Below are positions 38,408 to 46,541 of a stretch of 64,000 nt of DNA, one piece after another (position 1 is the stretch's first letter; each line of letters starts with the position of its first letter). The DNA is from Acetobacter garciniae (GTDB lineage: Bacteria; Pseudomonadota; Alphaproteobacteria; Acetobacterales; Acetobacteraceae), in assembly GCF_017377735.1 (NCBI RefSeq), contig NZ_JAFVMH010000006.1:62001-126000 (forward strand). The letters run 5' to 3'. The position numbers and the translations under genes were made by a program. The notes under the pieces are model-generated. The model made no database searches. It had not been told where the DNA came from and worked only from the letters and a program-made list of their open reading frames with translations.

Positions 38408-39289
38408 GTGGACTGGGACAAACTCCGGGTTTTCCATGCAGTGGCGGAAGCCGGTTCCTTTACCCACGCGGGGGATGTTCTGAACCTGAGCCAGTCTGCC
38501 GTGTCACGGCAGATTTCCGCGCTGGAAGATGTCCTTCAGGTTCCTCTGTTCCACCGTCATGCACGTGGCCTGATCCTGACAGAACAGGGAGAAACCCTGC
38601 ACAAGACCGTGCGGGAGGTTTTTTCCAAGCTGGAAATGACCCAGACCCTGCTGACCGAAAGCAAGGAAAAGGCCGCCGGTCGGCTGCGGGTCACGACCAC
38701 AACGGGGTTCGGTAGCTGCTGGCTGATGCCCCGGCTGCACAAGTTCATTGCAGCCAACCCCGAGATCGATATCTGCCTGATCCTGGAAGACAACGATCTT
38801 GATCTGGGCATGCGCGAAGCCGACGTGGCCGTGCGCATGCACGCACCCCGCCAGCCGGACCTGATCCAGCGCCATCTGGCGGATTTCCACCTGCCGATTT
38901 TCGCCGCCCCGATGTATCTGGAAAAATACGGCACGCCGCACAGCCTGGATGACATCAAGTCCCACCACCTCGTGCTGTTCGGCGAGCATCATCCACCCGT
39001 GGCCCATGTGAACTGGCTGGCCCAGGCGGCCCATGCCGGACACACGCCCCAGGTCGCACGGCTTGAGGTCAACAGCATGGCCGCCATGGCCTATGCGATT
39101 GCCGCGGGGCTGGGCATTGGCTCCATTCCCACATATGCCGCAACGGAATTTCCCGATCTGGTGCAGATCCTGCCCGAAGTGCCCACCCCCACAGTGGATG
39201 CCTATTTCGTCTACCCCGAAGAACTGCGCAGTTCCAAGCGCGTTGCCGTATTCCGGGACTTCCTGATGAGCGAGCTGGGTATTCGCTGA
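38408..39289 (+). CDS. LysR family transcriptional regulator
   Basis: 293 residues, GTG start at 38408 with a perfect AGGAGG six bases upstream. The N-terminal helix-turn-helix is clear (LRVFHAVAEAGSFTHAG, then LNLSQSAVSRQISALED and LFHRHARGLILTEQGE). The C-terminal ligand domain starts near residue 93 (GRLRVTTTTGFG). The effector is not known. The gene follows trxB on the same strand and has a rho-independent terminator after it. The 120-base spacer upstream is AT-rich, with small palindromes at 38344-38353 (CCCCATGGGG) and 38381-38391 (TTATTCAATAA), which could be operator sites for autoregulation. Confidence 0.93.
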   Translation: MDWDKLRVFHAVAEAGSFTHAGDVLNLSQSAVSRQISALEDVLQVPLFHRHARGLILTEQGETLHKTVREVFSKLEMTQTLLTESKEKAAGRLRVTTTTGFGSCWLMPRLHKFIAANPEIDICLILEDNDLDLGMREADVAVRMHAPRQPDLIQRHLADFHLPIFAAPMYLEKYGTPHSLDDIKSHHLVLFGEHHPPVAHVNWLAQAAHAGHTPQVARLEVNSMAAMAYAIAAGLGIGSIPTYAATEFPDLVQILPEVPTPTVDAYFVYPEELRSSKRVAVFRDFLMSELGIR

Positions 39290-39352
39290 ACCGACAGGCC
39301 AGATATTTCAGGGCGGCCGCGCAGGACGTTATGGCGCGGCACGCACCCGACA

Positions 39353-39389
39353 CGGGGCAATACTCACCAGAGTTATTGCCCCGTTTTTT
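39353..39389 (+). terminator. Rho-independent terminator of the LysR gene
   Basis: CGGGGCAATA (39353-39362) pairs with TATTGCCCCG (39374-39383), followed by six T (39384-39389). It lies 64 bases beyond the LysR stop codon and marks the boundary before the AT-rich mucR control region. Confidence 0.92.
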
Positions 39390-39762
39390 ATTGAACCGCC
39401 GCATTCGGCTCGTATAAAAATTTTTATCAACACTTGTTTTATAAAATTTATATTTTTTGAATCACAATAAACCCCAACTTGACTGCCCTGACGCTGGTTA
39501 AACGCTGTCATGCATCTTTAACATTCTCTTATTTTCATAAAAGACGTTATCCTGCACACAGTTTTTACAGATCCATATTGTAGTGCCTGCATTCCGGAAA
39601 CATTAAAATTAGTTTATCAGGTTTTCGTAATATCAGATCCCCAACACATCTTTTGCACGACATTTGAATTTAATGTGCCAAATCCCTATATTCTCTATTC
39701 CCAAGGAAAAATGAATTGACTATACTTCCGTTCATTCACTTTAAATTTTTATTGGGTCAGCC
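39390..39762 (+). promoter_or_regulatory. AT-rich control region upstream of mucR
   Basis: About 370 bases without a gene. By hand count, positions 39421-39762 are about 33% G+C and 39421-39480 only 20%, in a region otherwise above 60%. A near-match to the IHF consensus WATCAANNNNTTR lies at 39425-39437 (TATCAACACTTGT, one mismatch) beside A/T tracts. A possible sigma-70 promoter is TTGACT (39716-39721) with TTTAAA (39740-39745), spacing 18, which leaves a very short leader before the ATG at 39763. MucR proteins prefer AT-rich DNA, so autoregulation is likely. The individual sites are guesses. Confidence 0.5.
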
Positions 39763-40233
39763 ATGAGTGAGAACCAGAACTATTCGCCTATCTTAGATCT
39801 TGTGTCCGAGATCGTGTCCGCACATGTTTCCAACAACCAGACGGACCCTGCCTCCATCCCGGCCATGATCAGAGATATCTATCAGGCCCTCAAGATGGCG
39901 GACCAGCCCCAGAGCGAGCCCGAGAAGCTTCAGCCCGCCGTGCCGGTCAAGCGTTCGGTCTTCCCCGACTACATCATCTGTCTGGAAGACGGGAAAAAGC
40001 TCAAGATGCTCAAGCGCCACCTGCAGAGCGCTTACGGCATGACGCCTGAGCAGTATCGTGAACGCTGGGGCCTGCCGGTCGACTATCCCATGGTCGCCCC
40101 CAACTATGCCGAACGGCGTTCGACCCTTGCGCGTGAAATCGGCCTGGGCCGTAAAATCCACGCCGCAGGCAACGAGGACGAAACGGGTGGTCGCGGCAAA
40201 CGCGGCAAGAAGACAGCGGCAACCGCCAGCTAG
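39763..40233 (+). CDS. mucR: MucR/Ros family transcriptional regulator
   Basis: 156 residues. The N-terminal half resembles the MucR oligomerisation region, and residues 62-130 form the Ros/MucR DNA-binding domain: VFPDYIICLEDGKKLKMLKRHL, then GMTPEQYRERWGLPVDYPMVAP and YAERRSTLAREIGLG. MucR proteins act as H-NS-like global regulators on AT-rich promoters, controlling exopolysaccharide, motility and the cell cycle in other alphaproteobacteria. Of the Ros zinc ligands (C-x2-C...H-x4-H), only C73 and H86 remain; the others are D76 and Y91, and A90 stands where some relatives have His. The tail is basic (RGKRGKK). The AT-rich region upstream suggests autoregulation. Confidence 0.92.
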   Translation: MSENQNYSPILDLVSEIVSAHVSNNQTDPASIPAMIRDIYQALKMADQPQSEPEKLQPAVPVKRSVFPDYIICLEDGKKLKMLKRHLQSAYGMTPEQYRERWGLPVDYPMVAPNYAERRSTLAREIGLGRKIHAAGNEDETGGRGKRGKKTAATAS

Positions 40234-40260
40234 GCGGCAACGCTATTACCCGGGAGATCT

Positions 40261-40294
40261 GGCGGTGCATTCTGGTTCGCACCGCCGGGTTTTC
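40261..40294 (+). terminator. Probable terminator between mucR and ihfB
   Basis: GGCGGTGC (40261-40268) pairs with GCACCGCC (40279-40286) around a ten-base loop, followed by GGGTTTTCT. The T run is short, so termination may be incomplete. It lies 28 bases after mucR. Confidence 0.6.
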
Positions 40295-40380
40295 TGTCCT
40301 GAAGTCACCCCCCGAGAGGCGAGACTTACATATCGCCTGTTACAGTCTATCTGGCTACCTGATGGGATGAGAGCTCCGGC

Positions 40381-40671
40381 ATGACCAGATCTGAGCTGAT
40401 TGCAGCCTTGATGCAGAAAAATCCACATCTGCAACTTCGCGAAGCGACCCTTCTTGTCAACACGGTGTTCGGCGGCATATCGCAAAGCCTTGCCAATGGG
40501 CAACGTGTCGAACTGCGGGGCTTTGGTGCTTTTTCCGTCAAGGAACGTGATCCGCGTCTGGGCCGCAACCCCAAGACCGGCGAACAGGTACAGGTGGACA
40601 AGAAGCTTGTCCCCTTTTTCAAGACTGGCAAGGAACTTCACCAGCGCCTGAACAAGGGCCACAAGAGCTAA
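40381..40671 (+). CDS. ihfB: Integration host factor beta subunit
   Basis: 96 residues. It has the HU/IHF fold, with [10 protein letters not shown] at the start, [18 protein letters not shown] in the middle, and the DNA-bending arm RNPKTGE at 62-68 with the intercalating proline P64. The [13 protein letters not shown] form and [15 protein letters not shown] end fit the beta subunit, which pairs with IhfA (encoded at 46150-46467 here). IHF bends DNA at specific sites in regulation, replication and recombination. It follows mucR on the same strand, which places two nucleoid-associated regulators side by side. Confidence 0.94.
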   Translation: MTRSELIAALMQKNPHLQLREATLLVNTVFGGISQSLANGQRVELRGFGAFSVKERDPRLGRNPKTGEQVQVDKKLVPFFKTGKELHQRLNKGHKS

Positions 40672-40886
40672 GAGCCTGTTTCAAAAGCTGGCTCAACCCT
40701 GATCGGAACTGCGGCTTTTTCCACACCGGATGCCTCCGGCTTATCTCCCTTTGCTACGACTGCCGCCGGTCGATCCCATTCCCACAGTGTACCCTGGCCT
40801 GCCGCTGACTGGCGGGAAGGCTTGTCCCTGCCTTGCAGGTGCTCCTTCCACCGCATGCAAGTGCTCGGGCCCGCGGCTTTTCGTGC

Positions 40887-42356
40887 CTATTCCGCGCGCG
40901 CCTTCTGGGCCAGAAATTCGCGTGCCAGCTTCAGGTCGCTGATGAAACGGGCCTTTTCGCGCTGCCGGCTTTCTTCATCAGGCAGCCTGAGCAGATAGGA
41001 CGGGTGCACCGTCACCAGTCCGTTCGTGCCATCCTCCAGCGCCAGAATACGCGACCGCTCGCGCGAGATGGTGACGGACCGACGCAACAGGCTGCTGGCT
41101 GCGGTGGCGCCCAACATGACAATCAGTGTGGGCTTAAGCACACGGCGCTCGGCCTCCAGCCAGATGCGGCAGGCCTGTATCGAATCCTCGCCCGGTTTCT
41201 GGTGCAACCGGCGCCCGCTCCTGAACATGAACCGGAAATGCTTGACCGCGTTGGTAATATATACCTGTTCGCGCGTGAAACCCGCCGCCGCCAGGGCAGT
41301 ATCCAGCACCTGCCCCGCCGGCCCCACAAAAGGCTGCCCTGCCAGATCCTCCTGATCCCCGGGCTGTTCCCCCACCAGCATCAGGCCTGAAACCGGCCCT
41401 TCCTGCCGTATGGGGCGGCCGGGGGGCACAGGCTGCTCTACCTCGCCCTCGAGCCCCGGGCCACGATCTCCCCGACACTGGTCCTGACGGGTCAGATGAC
41501 CCTGACCATCGCCAATATCACCCTCAGCATCGGAAACAGCAGCGCCATCGGGCTGGTCGGGGCCAAAATCGGTCCGGGTCACACCAAAAACCGTGCGTGA
41601 CGCGGGCTGCCACAGGCTACAGGCCCGGCAATCCATGGCCAGGTCACCCAATTCCGCCAGCGTGCCGGCCGCGTGCACGTCCTCCAGGCTCGGCGGCATG
41701 ACCGTATGCGGGTAGCCATGCCACAAGCCGTGGCCCGACACCTGCCACTGCGCGGTCACGATCCGCTCGACCTCGGAGTCTCCGGGGCCGAAGAACAGCT
41801 TTTTTCCGTTCCACAGCGCCCGACGATAGGGCGTGCGTATTTCCCATATCCGGGCGTTGCGGGCCACACAGAACGCCGCATTGGCCTCCACGATGTAATT
41901 GCGGGGCCGATAGAGCCAGCATCTTTGCGCCTGTGTGGCGGTAAAGGCCGAAAACTCCGTTCTGAACGCCCGGGTTTCGGCATCTACGCCAGCGACGAGG
42001 CTGTGCAGGGCCAGAAGATCCGCATCCTGATCGTCCCGCAGGTCGAGCTGGCCTTGCGCCACGCGATAGACCAGCCTGTAGGCGAGGGCGAAACGCTGGG
42101 GATCATGGGCCTGGATGGCCCGTTCGAAGCACTGCATCAGAACGCGCGGCACCGCGAAATGCGTCGCCTCGCGCCCTGCCCCGTCCGTATCGACCGCTGC
42201 TGCCTGACCCCGCTGCGCAGCAGGGTCAGATGCCTCATCAAAGCGGACGACGCGCCAGGTCAGGTCGTCGGGTGGCGTGCCGGCACCCGCATGCGCCCGT
42301 GCGGCCTGCCGCCATGTTCCGAAATCAACCTGATGCGCCAGGACTATTTCGGGCAT
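40887..42356 (-). CDS. DUF4130-UdgX fusion: uracil-DNA-binding glycosylase
   Basis: 489 residues with two parts. The N-terminal part (about 1-245) matches the DUF4130/TIGR03915 family of putative DNA-metabolism proteins. The C-terminal part is a UdgX-type uracil-DNA glycosylase: GEQPGD at 329-334, FVGPAGQVLD, NAVKHFRF, the loop GRRLH ending at H385, and the final HPSYLLRLPD. UdgX uses the histidine of the corresponding KRRIH loop to bond covalently to DNA after uracil removal. Iron-sulfur ligands look intact: CRAC near 250, the His of VKHF, and QACRIWL. A polar linker of about 50 residues lies between CRAC and GEQPGD. Downstream of murJ on the same strand. Confidence 0.88.
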   Translation of the reverse strand: MPEIVLAHQVDFGTWRQAARAHAGAGTPPDDLTWRVVRFDEASDPAAQRGQAAAVDTDGAGREATHFAVPRVLMQCFERAIQAHDPQRFALAYRLVYRVAQGQLDLRDDQDADLLALHSLVAGVDAETRAFRTEFSAFTATQAQRCWLYRPRNYIVEANAAFCVARNARIWEIRTPYRRALWNGKKLFFGPGDSEVERIVTAQWQVSGHGLWHGYPHTVMPPSLEDVHAAGTLAELGDLAMDCRACSLWQPASRTVFGVTRTDFGPDQPDGAAVSDAEGDIGDGQGHLTRQDQCRGDRGPGLEGEVEQPVPPGRPIRQEGPVSGLMLVGEQPGDQEDLAGQPFVGPAGQVLDTALAAAGFTREQVYITNAVKHFRFMFRSGRRLHQKPGEDSIQACRIWLEAERRVLKPTLIVMLGATAASSLLRRSVTISRERSRILALEDGTNGLVTVHPSYLLRLPDEESRQREKARFISDLKLAREFLAQKARAE

Positions 42357-42371
42357 GGATTGATCTCCTGC

Positions 42372-43916
42372 TTAGCGCCGACCGAGCCGTTTGCCGATGG
42401 CAGCCCCGGTACTGCGCAGATTGATGACACCCAGCCCGTGCAGCAAGACGGGATAGGCCATGACACCCACCCCAACCATGCCCGCAAGCCAGACCGCGCG
42501 CGAGAAAAAAGCCCCCGGCAGCGGAAAGCCCAGCCCCGCAAGCCAGAGCCCCGCCCCCATCCCCACCGCCGCAAGCAGAACCCGCGCAAGGCGGAACGTC
42601 ATGGTGGCGGGCAGGACCAGTGCGGCGCGATGCCACAGCAGGAAAGCCAGACAGGCAACGTTGATACAGGCCGCAAGGCTGCTGGCCAGCGGGGGGCCCA
42701 TATGGGCCAGCGGCTTCATGAACGCGAGGTTGAGCAGGACATTCAGCACCAGGATCGCAATACCCACATAAACCGGCGTGCGCGTGTCACCCCGTGCAAA
42801 AAATGCGGGGGACAGGACCTTGACCAGCACGAAGGCAGGCAGCCCCATGGCGTAGGCCCGCAGTGACTGCGCCGAAAGCATGGCGTCATGCTGGGTAAAG
42901 GAGCCATGGCCGAACAAAACGATCATGATCGGATCGGCCAGAACCATCAGCCCCGCCACCGCAGGCAGGGTCAGCAGCAGCACATATTCAATGGAACGGT
43001 TCTGCGCATTATGAGCAGCGTCGTGTTCGGCGGCGGCCAGATGGCGTGTCAGCACCGGCAGCAGCGTCGTGCCCGCGGCGGCCCCCAGCACACCAAGCGG
43101 CAACTGGTTGATCCGGTCGGCAAAATACATGAGCGACACGCTCCCCGCCGGAAGCAGCGTGCCGATAATGGTATCGATCGTCAGGTTGATCTGGCCCACC
43201 CCGCTGCCGATCAGCCCGGGCACCATCCTGCGCAAAAGCAGGCGGATACGCGGTGTCAGGGTCGGCCACAGGGGGGACAGGCCAAACCGTGCTCGTTCGC
43301 ACGCCCATGCCAGCAGCCCAAGCTGCACCACACCCGATGCGGTCACCCCCCAGGCGGCGGCATAGGCGACATTGGGGAAGAAAGGGGCCGCGCCCAGAAT
43401 GGCTGCGATTCCCACCACGTTGAAGGCAAGATAAGCCGCCGACGCCATGCCGAAACGATGCAGCCCGTTCAACACCCCCGCCAGCAGGGCCGCGGCACAG
43501 ATCAGCACCAGATAGGGGAAGGTGATGCGGCTCAGGCTCACGGCCAGTTCGTAGCGATCCCCGTTCTGCAGGAAACCCGGGGCGATCACACGCAGGATCT
43601 GGGGCATGAACACTTCGCCCAGGACGCACAGGAACACCAGCCAGCCCAGCATGACACCCAGCGCCTGGCGGGCGAACAGCCGGGCCTCATCCTTGCCTTC
43701 ACGCGTCATGACGGAGGAGAACAAGGGCACGAAGGCCGCATTGAACGCGCCTTCGCCAAACAGGCGGCGAAACATGTTCGGCAGGCGAAACGCCACCTGA
43801 TAGGCATCCTGCAACGCACCGGCGCCCATCAGGGCCGCCAGAAGCTGGTCACGCACCAACCCGAGAATGCGGCTGAGCATTGTCCAGCCACCAACCGTAA
43901 GAAAATTTCTAAGCAT
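42372..43916 (-). CDS. murJ: MurJ, lipid II flippase
   Basis: 514 residues from the ATG at 43916 (MLRNFLTVGGWTMLSRILGLVRD). MurJ flips the peptidoglycan precursor lipid II across the inner membrane. It has about 14 hydrophobic spans. The MurJ N-terminal motif SRILGLVRD is followed by DAYQVAFRLPNMFRRLFGEGAFNAAFVP, which carries conserved arginines of the central cavity. RMVPGLIGSGVGQINLTIDT marks the second half. The UdgX fusion gene starts 15 bases downstream on the same strand, so they are probably co-transcribed. It is divergent from the AI-2E-family permease. Confidence 0.96.
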   Translation of the reverse strand: MLRNFLTVGGWTMLSRILGLVRDQLLAALMGAGALQDAYQVAFRLPNMFRRLFGEGAFNAAFVPLFSSVMTREGKDEARLFARQALGVMLGWLVFLCVLGEVFMPQILRVIAPGFLQNGDRYELAVSLSRITFPYLVLICAAALLAGVLNGLHRFGMASAAYLAFNVVGIAAILGAAPFFPNVAYAAAWGVTASGVVQLGLLAWACERARFGLSPLWPTLTPRIRLLLRRMVPGLIGSGVGQINLTIDTIIGTLLPAGSVSLMYFADRINQLPLGVLGAAAGTTLLPVLTRHLAAAEHDAAHNAQNRSIEYVLLLTLPAVAGLMVLADPIMIVLFGHGSFTQHDAMLSAQSLRAYAMGLPAFVLVKVLSPAFFARGDTRTPVYVGIAILVLNVLLNLAFMKPLAHMGPPLASSLAACINVACLAFLLWHRAALVLPATMTFRLARVLLAAVGMGAGLWLAGLGFPLPGAFFSRAVWLAGMVGVGVMAYPVLLHGLGVINLRSTGAAIGKRLGRR

Positions 43917-44135
43917 GAAACATCGCTTGATCCTTGCGGTCAGCCCGCCGGGGCAGGAGAATGACCGGCGTCGCAAAACTGTGGAAGCCTTCCTGCGCGT
44001 TTCCACTTTGACAAAGCCCCGCTTGGGCATGCCGCTTAGCGCGCTATATTATCCAGTGTCAAAACGCTATGATCGGCAAACGGTGCGAAGACAAGCACCT
44101 TGCACGAACCGGAATGTTGGAAAGAACACAGCCGA

Positions 44136-45254
44136 ATGCCCGATACCCCCGCCCAGCAACCGGTTTCTGCCCCTTCACGCTGTTCGCTGACCAGACCCAG
44201 CCACCGCTCCCGCCGGGGGCAGGAGGCGGCCCGCACCTTTCTCGCCCTCTTTATCGTCGCCGTAGCCCTTTACACCATCCAGGGCTTTCTGCCCGCGCTG
44301 GTATGGGGCAGCGTGTTCGCCATTGCCACATGGCCGCTTTATACGCGCGCATGCCGCACCTGGCCGAATGCCGCGGGTGGCGCACTGCTGCCCCTGCTTT
44401 TTACCGCGGCCATGGCGCTGCTGTTCGTCATTCCCCTGACCCTGCTCACGCTTGAAGCCATTGGCGAGGCGCAAAGTGCCCTGGGCTGGCTGACGCATGC
44501 GCGCGAATTCGGGGTGCCCCTTCCCCAGATCGTCAAACGCCTGCCGATCGGCTCGGCCACCATAGCCCATTGGTGGGAAGACCATCTTGCCAATCCGGGC
44601 GATGTCTCGGACATGATCGGTTCGCTCGACGTGCATGGGGTCGCGTTCACCAAGACCCTGGGCACCCAGATCGCGCATCGCAGCACCCTGTTCTGCTTTT
44701 CCATCCTGACCCTGTTCTTTCTGTACAAGGATGGTCCTTCGGTCATCAGGCAATGCCGCGTGGCGTCGTGCCGGGCCTTTGGCAAGCGCGGTGAAAGCAT
44801 AAGCCGCCAGATCGTGGCCTCCATCCACGGTACCGTGCAGGGGCTGGTGCTGGTCGGCATTGCCGAAGGGGTAATCATGGGCGTGGTCTACCTGGTCGCC
44901 CATGCACCCCGCCCGGCCCTGTTCGGGGTGATAACCGCCGTGGCCGCCATGGTTCCGTTCTGCGCGCTGATTGCAGTGGGCCTGGTTTCGGTGCTGATCA
45001 TGGCCCAGGGCGCATCCATTACCGGACTTGTCACCTTCTGTATCGGCATGAGCGTTATTTTCGTGGCCGATCATTTCGTGCGCCCCACCCTGATCGGCGG
45101 CAGCACGCAACTGCCGTTCCTGTGGGTGCTGGTGGGCATTCTGGGAGGGGCAGAAACATGGGGGCTGATCGGGCTGTTCGTCGGCCCCGCGATCATGGCG
45201 ACACTGCACCTGCTCTGGCGGCGCTGGACGACCGGCAACGGGGCAAGAGCCTGA
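44136..45254 (+). CDS. AI-2E/PerM family membrane transporter
   Basis: 372 residues from the ATG at 44136 (an in-frame GTG/ATG upstream at 44100 gives 12 more residues). It has about eight hydrophobic spans with the family pattern: two N-terminal pairs, a soluble segment at about 110-185, and a C-terminal block with FFLYKDGPSV, GTVQGLVLVGIAEGVIMGVVY, FVADHFVRPTLIGG and ILGGAETWGLIGLFVGP. Members of the UPF0118 family export or take up varied small solutes including AI-2 or sodium; the substrate here is unknown. It is divergent from murJ and convergent with tRNA-Pro, sharing a terminator. Confidence 0.9.
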   Translation: MPDTPAQQPVSAPSRCSLTRPSHRSRRGQEAARTFLALFIVAVALYTIQGFLPALVWGSVFAIATWPLYTRACRTWPNAAGGALLPLLFTAAMALLFVIPLTLLTLEAIGEAQSALGWLTHAREFGVPLPQIVKRLPIGSATIAHWWEDHLANPGDVSDMIGSLDVHGVAFTKTLGTQIAHRSTLFCFSILTLFFLYKDGPSVIRQCRVASCRAFGKRGESISRQIVASIHGTVQGLVLVGIAEGVIMGVVYLVAHAPRPALFGVITAVAAMVPFCALIAVGLVSVLIMAQGASITGLVTFCIGMSVIFVADHFVRPTLIGGSTQLPFLWVLVGILGGAETWGLIGLFVGPAIMATLHLLWRRWTTGNGARA

Positions 45255-45299
45255 TAGCGGGCATTGGGGAAAGGCTTGGAAAATAGCCCCCTGAAACAG

Positions 45300-45351
45300 A
45301 AAAACACGCAAGACTGATCGGGCCGTAGCCCCATCATTCCTGCGTGTTTTT
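45300..45351. terminator. Bidirectional terminator, permease gene / tRNA-Pro
   Basis: An 11-bp stem AAAAACACGCA (45300-45310) with TGCGTGTTTTT (45341-45351) encloses a 30-base loop. A and T tracts at its two ends allow termination of the permease gene on plus and of the tRNA-Pro transcript on minus. Confidence 0.85.
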
Positions 45352-45377
45352 CAGCAACCGGATCGGTTGAAAACATA

Positions 45378-45451
45378 TCGGGCAGGCGGGATTCGAACCC
45401 ACGACCCCCAGTCCCCCAGACTGATGCGCTACCAGACTGCGCTACTGCCCG
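45378..45451 (-). tRNA. tRNA-Pro (anticodon GGG)
   Basis: A full cloverleaf is visible on the minus strand. The acceptor stem is CGGGCAG with CTGCCCG, the D stem is GCGC with GCGC, and the anticodon stem TCAGT/ACTGG holds the loop CTGGGGG, giving anticodon GGG, which reads CCC and CCU. The T arm is GTGGG-TTCGAAT-CCCGC. The discriminator base is A (45378); CCA is not encoded. It lies 64 bases downstream of the MerR-family gene on the same strand and is followed by a terminator, an arrangement common in alphaproteobacteria. Confidence 0.98.
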
Positions 45452-45515
45452 TTAAGTGTGGAGTGGTGTTTAGCAGGCTCAATTCCCCCGCACAACCCAC
45501 CCCGTACAGTTTTTT

Positions 45516-46157
45516 TCAACCGACCAGACGGGCCCGGATCGCCTGAAGTTCGACAAGGATATCAGCCAGTTCCTGGCGCAGTTCATCACAGGCTGCGGAT
45601 TGCAGCGCACTGGCGGGGGAAAGGGCGGGCTCGCGGTCCACCACCACGGTTTCCTGGCTTTCAAGGTCGAACACGGCCTGTACGATGTCGGTATTCGGCA
45701 AGGGCGCGGGCGGCAATACGGCAGGCGGAACCGCCAGGGTTGGCGCGCTGTCCCGGGTATCGAGAAGCGTGCCGTAGTCACCATCCGACTCCGCACCCGC
45801 TTCAGCCGTATCGACGGCGATCACGCCTTCGCGCAGCAGCCGCTGCACGCCCTTGACCGTGTAACCCTGGGTATAGAGCAGATCGGCGATCCGGCGCAGC
45901 AGGGCGACATCGCCCGGGCGGTAATAGCGCCTGCCGCCACCCCGCTTGAGCGGGCGTACGGCTTCGAACTGCGTTTCCCATAATCTGAGTGTATGCTGGG
46001 GCACGTGCAGCTCGTCCGCGACCTCGCTGATCGTGCGGAAGGCGAGCGGGCCTTTTTCCAGCCGGGCGGAGTCGAAGCTGTCATCCTCGGACTCGGCGGG
46101 CTGGGGCGGCAGCAGGCCCTGCACCGGATCGGGCCGGTCCATCATGCGTTCACTCAT
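45516..46157 (-). CDS. MerR family transcriptional regulator
   Basis: 213 residues. The winged-helix domain lies at about 38-108: FRTISEVADELHVPQHTLRLWETQF, then RGGGRRYYRPGDVALLRRIADLLY and GYTVKGVQRLLRE. The tail is long, acidic, Pro/Ala-rich and without cysteines, ending in a short predicted coiled coil (ELRQELADILVELQAIRARL), so it is not a metal sensor of the classical type. The start overlaps the end of ihfA by eight bases. The ihfA-merR-tRNA-Pro order is conserved in alphaproteobacteria, and its target is unknown. The 30-residue N-terminal acidic extension is unusual compared with short MerR proteins. Confidence 0.9.
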   Translation of the reverse strand: MSERMMDRPDPVQGLLPPQPAESEDDSFDSARLEKGPLAFRTISEVADELHVPQHTLRLWETQFEAVRPLKRGGGRRYYRPGDVALLRRIADLLYTQGYTVKGVQRLLREGVIAVDTAEAGAESDGDYGTLLDTRDSAPTLAVPPAVLPPAPLPNTDIVQAVFDLESQETVVVDREPALSPASALQSAACDELRQELADILVELQAIRARLVG

Positions 46158-46467
46158 CGTCCTGGGCTCCGGCCTCGAGCGTTTCGTGATTGACTTCGGC
46201 TTTCAGCAACTGGCTGGAGCGGAAAACCAGTACGGAGCGCGGCATAATCGGCACTTCCTGGCCGGTTTTTGGATTACGCCCGGAACGCTGGCCCTTCTTG
46301 CGCACGGCAAAAGTGCCAAATCCGCTGATTTTCACGCTTTCGCCGCGCTCAAGGGCGGCCATCACCGTCTCCAGGATATCTTCCAGGAGCACAGCGGATT
46401 CTCTACGAGACAGCCCTACCTGCTGATAGATCTGCTCTATCAAGGATGCACGCGTAACAGTTTCCAT
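46150..46467 (-). CDS. ihfA: Integration host factor alpha subunit
   Basis: 105 residues. It has the HU/IHF fold: VTRASLIEQIYQQVGLSRRES at the start, ESVKISGFGTFAVRKKGQR in the middle, and the DNA-bending arm GRNPKTGQEVPI at 63-74 with proline P66. RSVLVFRSSQLLKAEVN is the alpha-type end. It partners IhfB (40381-40671). It lies 74 bases downstream of fabH and is translationally overlapped by the MerR-family gene. The C-terminal acidic tail (GAQDDE) is usual in alphaproteobacteria. Confidence 0.95.
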   Translation of the reverse strand: METVTRASLIEQIYQQVGLSRRESAVLLEDILETVMAALERGESVKISGFGTFAVRKKGQRSGRNPKTGQEVPIMPRSVLVFRSSQLLKAEVNHETLEAGAQDDE

Positions 46468-46541
46468 GTGAATGAAAGTAACACGCCTGCACCGCGCGTC
46501 AATTCATTCACACCGCCAATCCGCAGGTTGTTATAATATAA

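Noticed and set aside
40672-40694. GAGCCTGTTT...GGCTC after ihfB, resembling an insertion-sequence end
   Set aside because: Only five pairing bases, no second end and no transposase; it may just be a weak hairpin.
45452-45515. Dedicated tRNA-Pro promoter (TTGTGC with TAAACA, spacing 17)
   Set aside because: Each hexamer matches consensus at only three of six positions.
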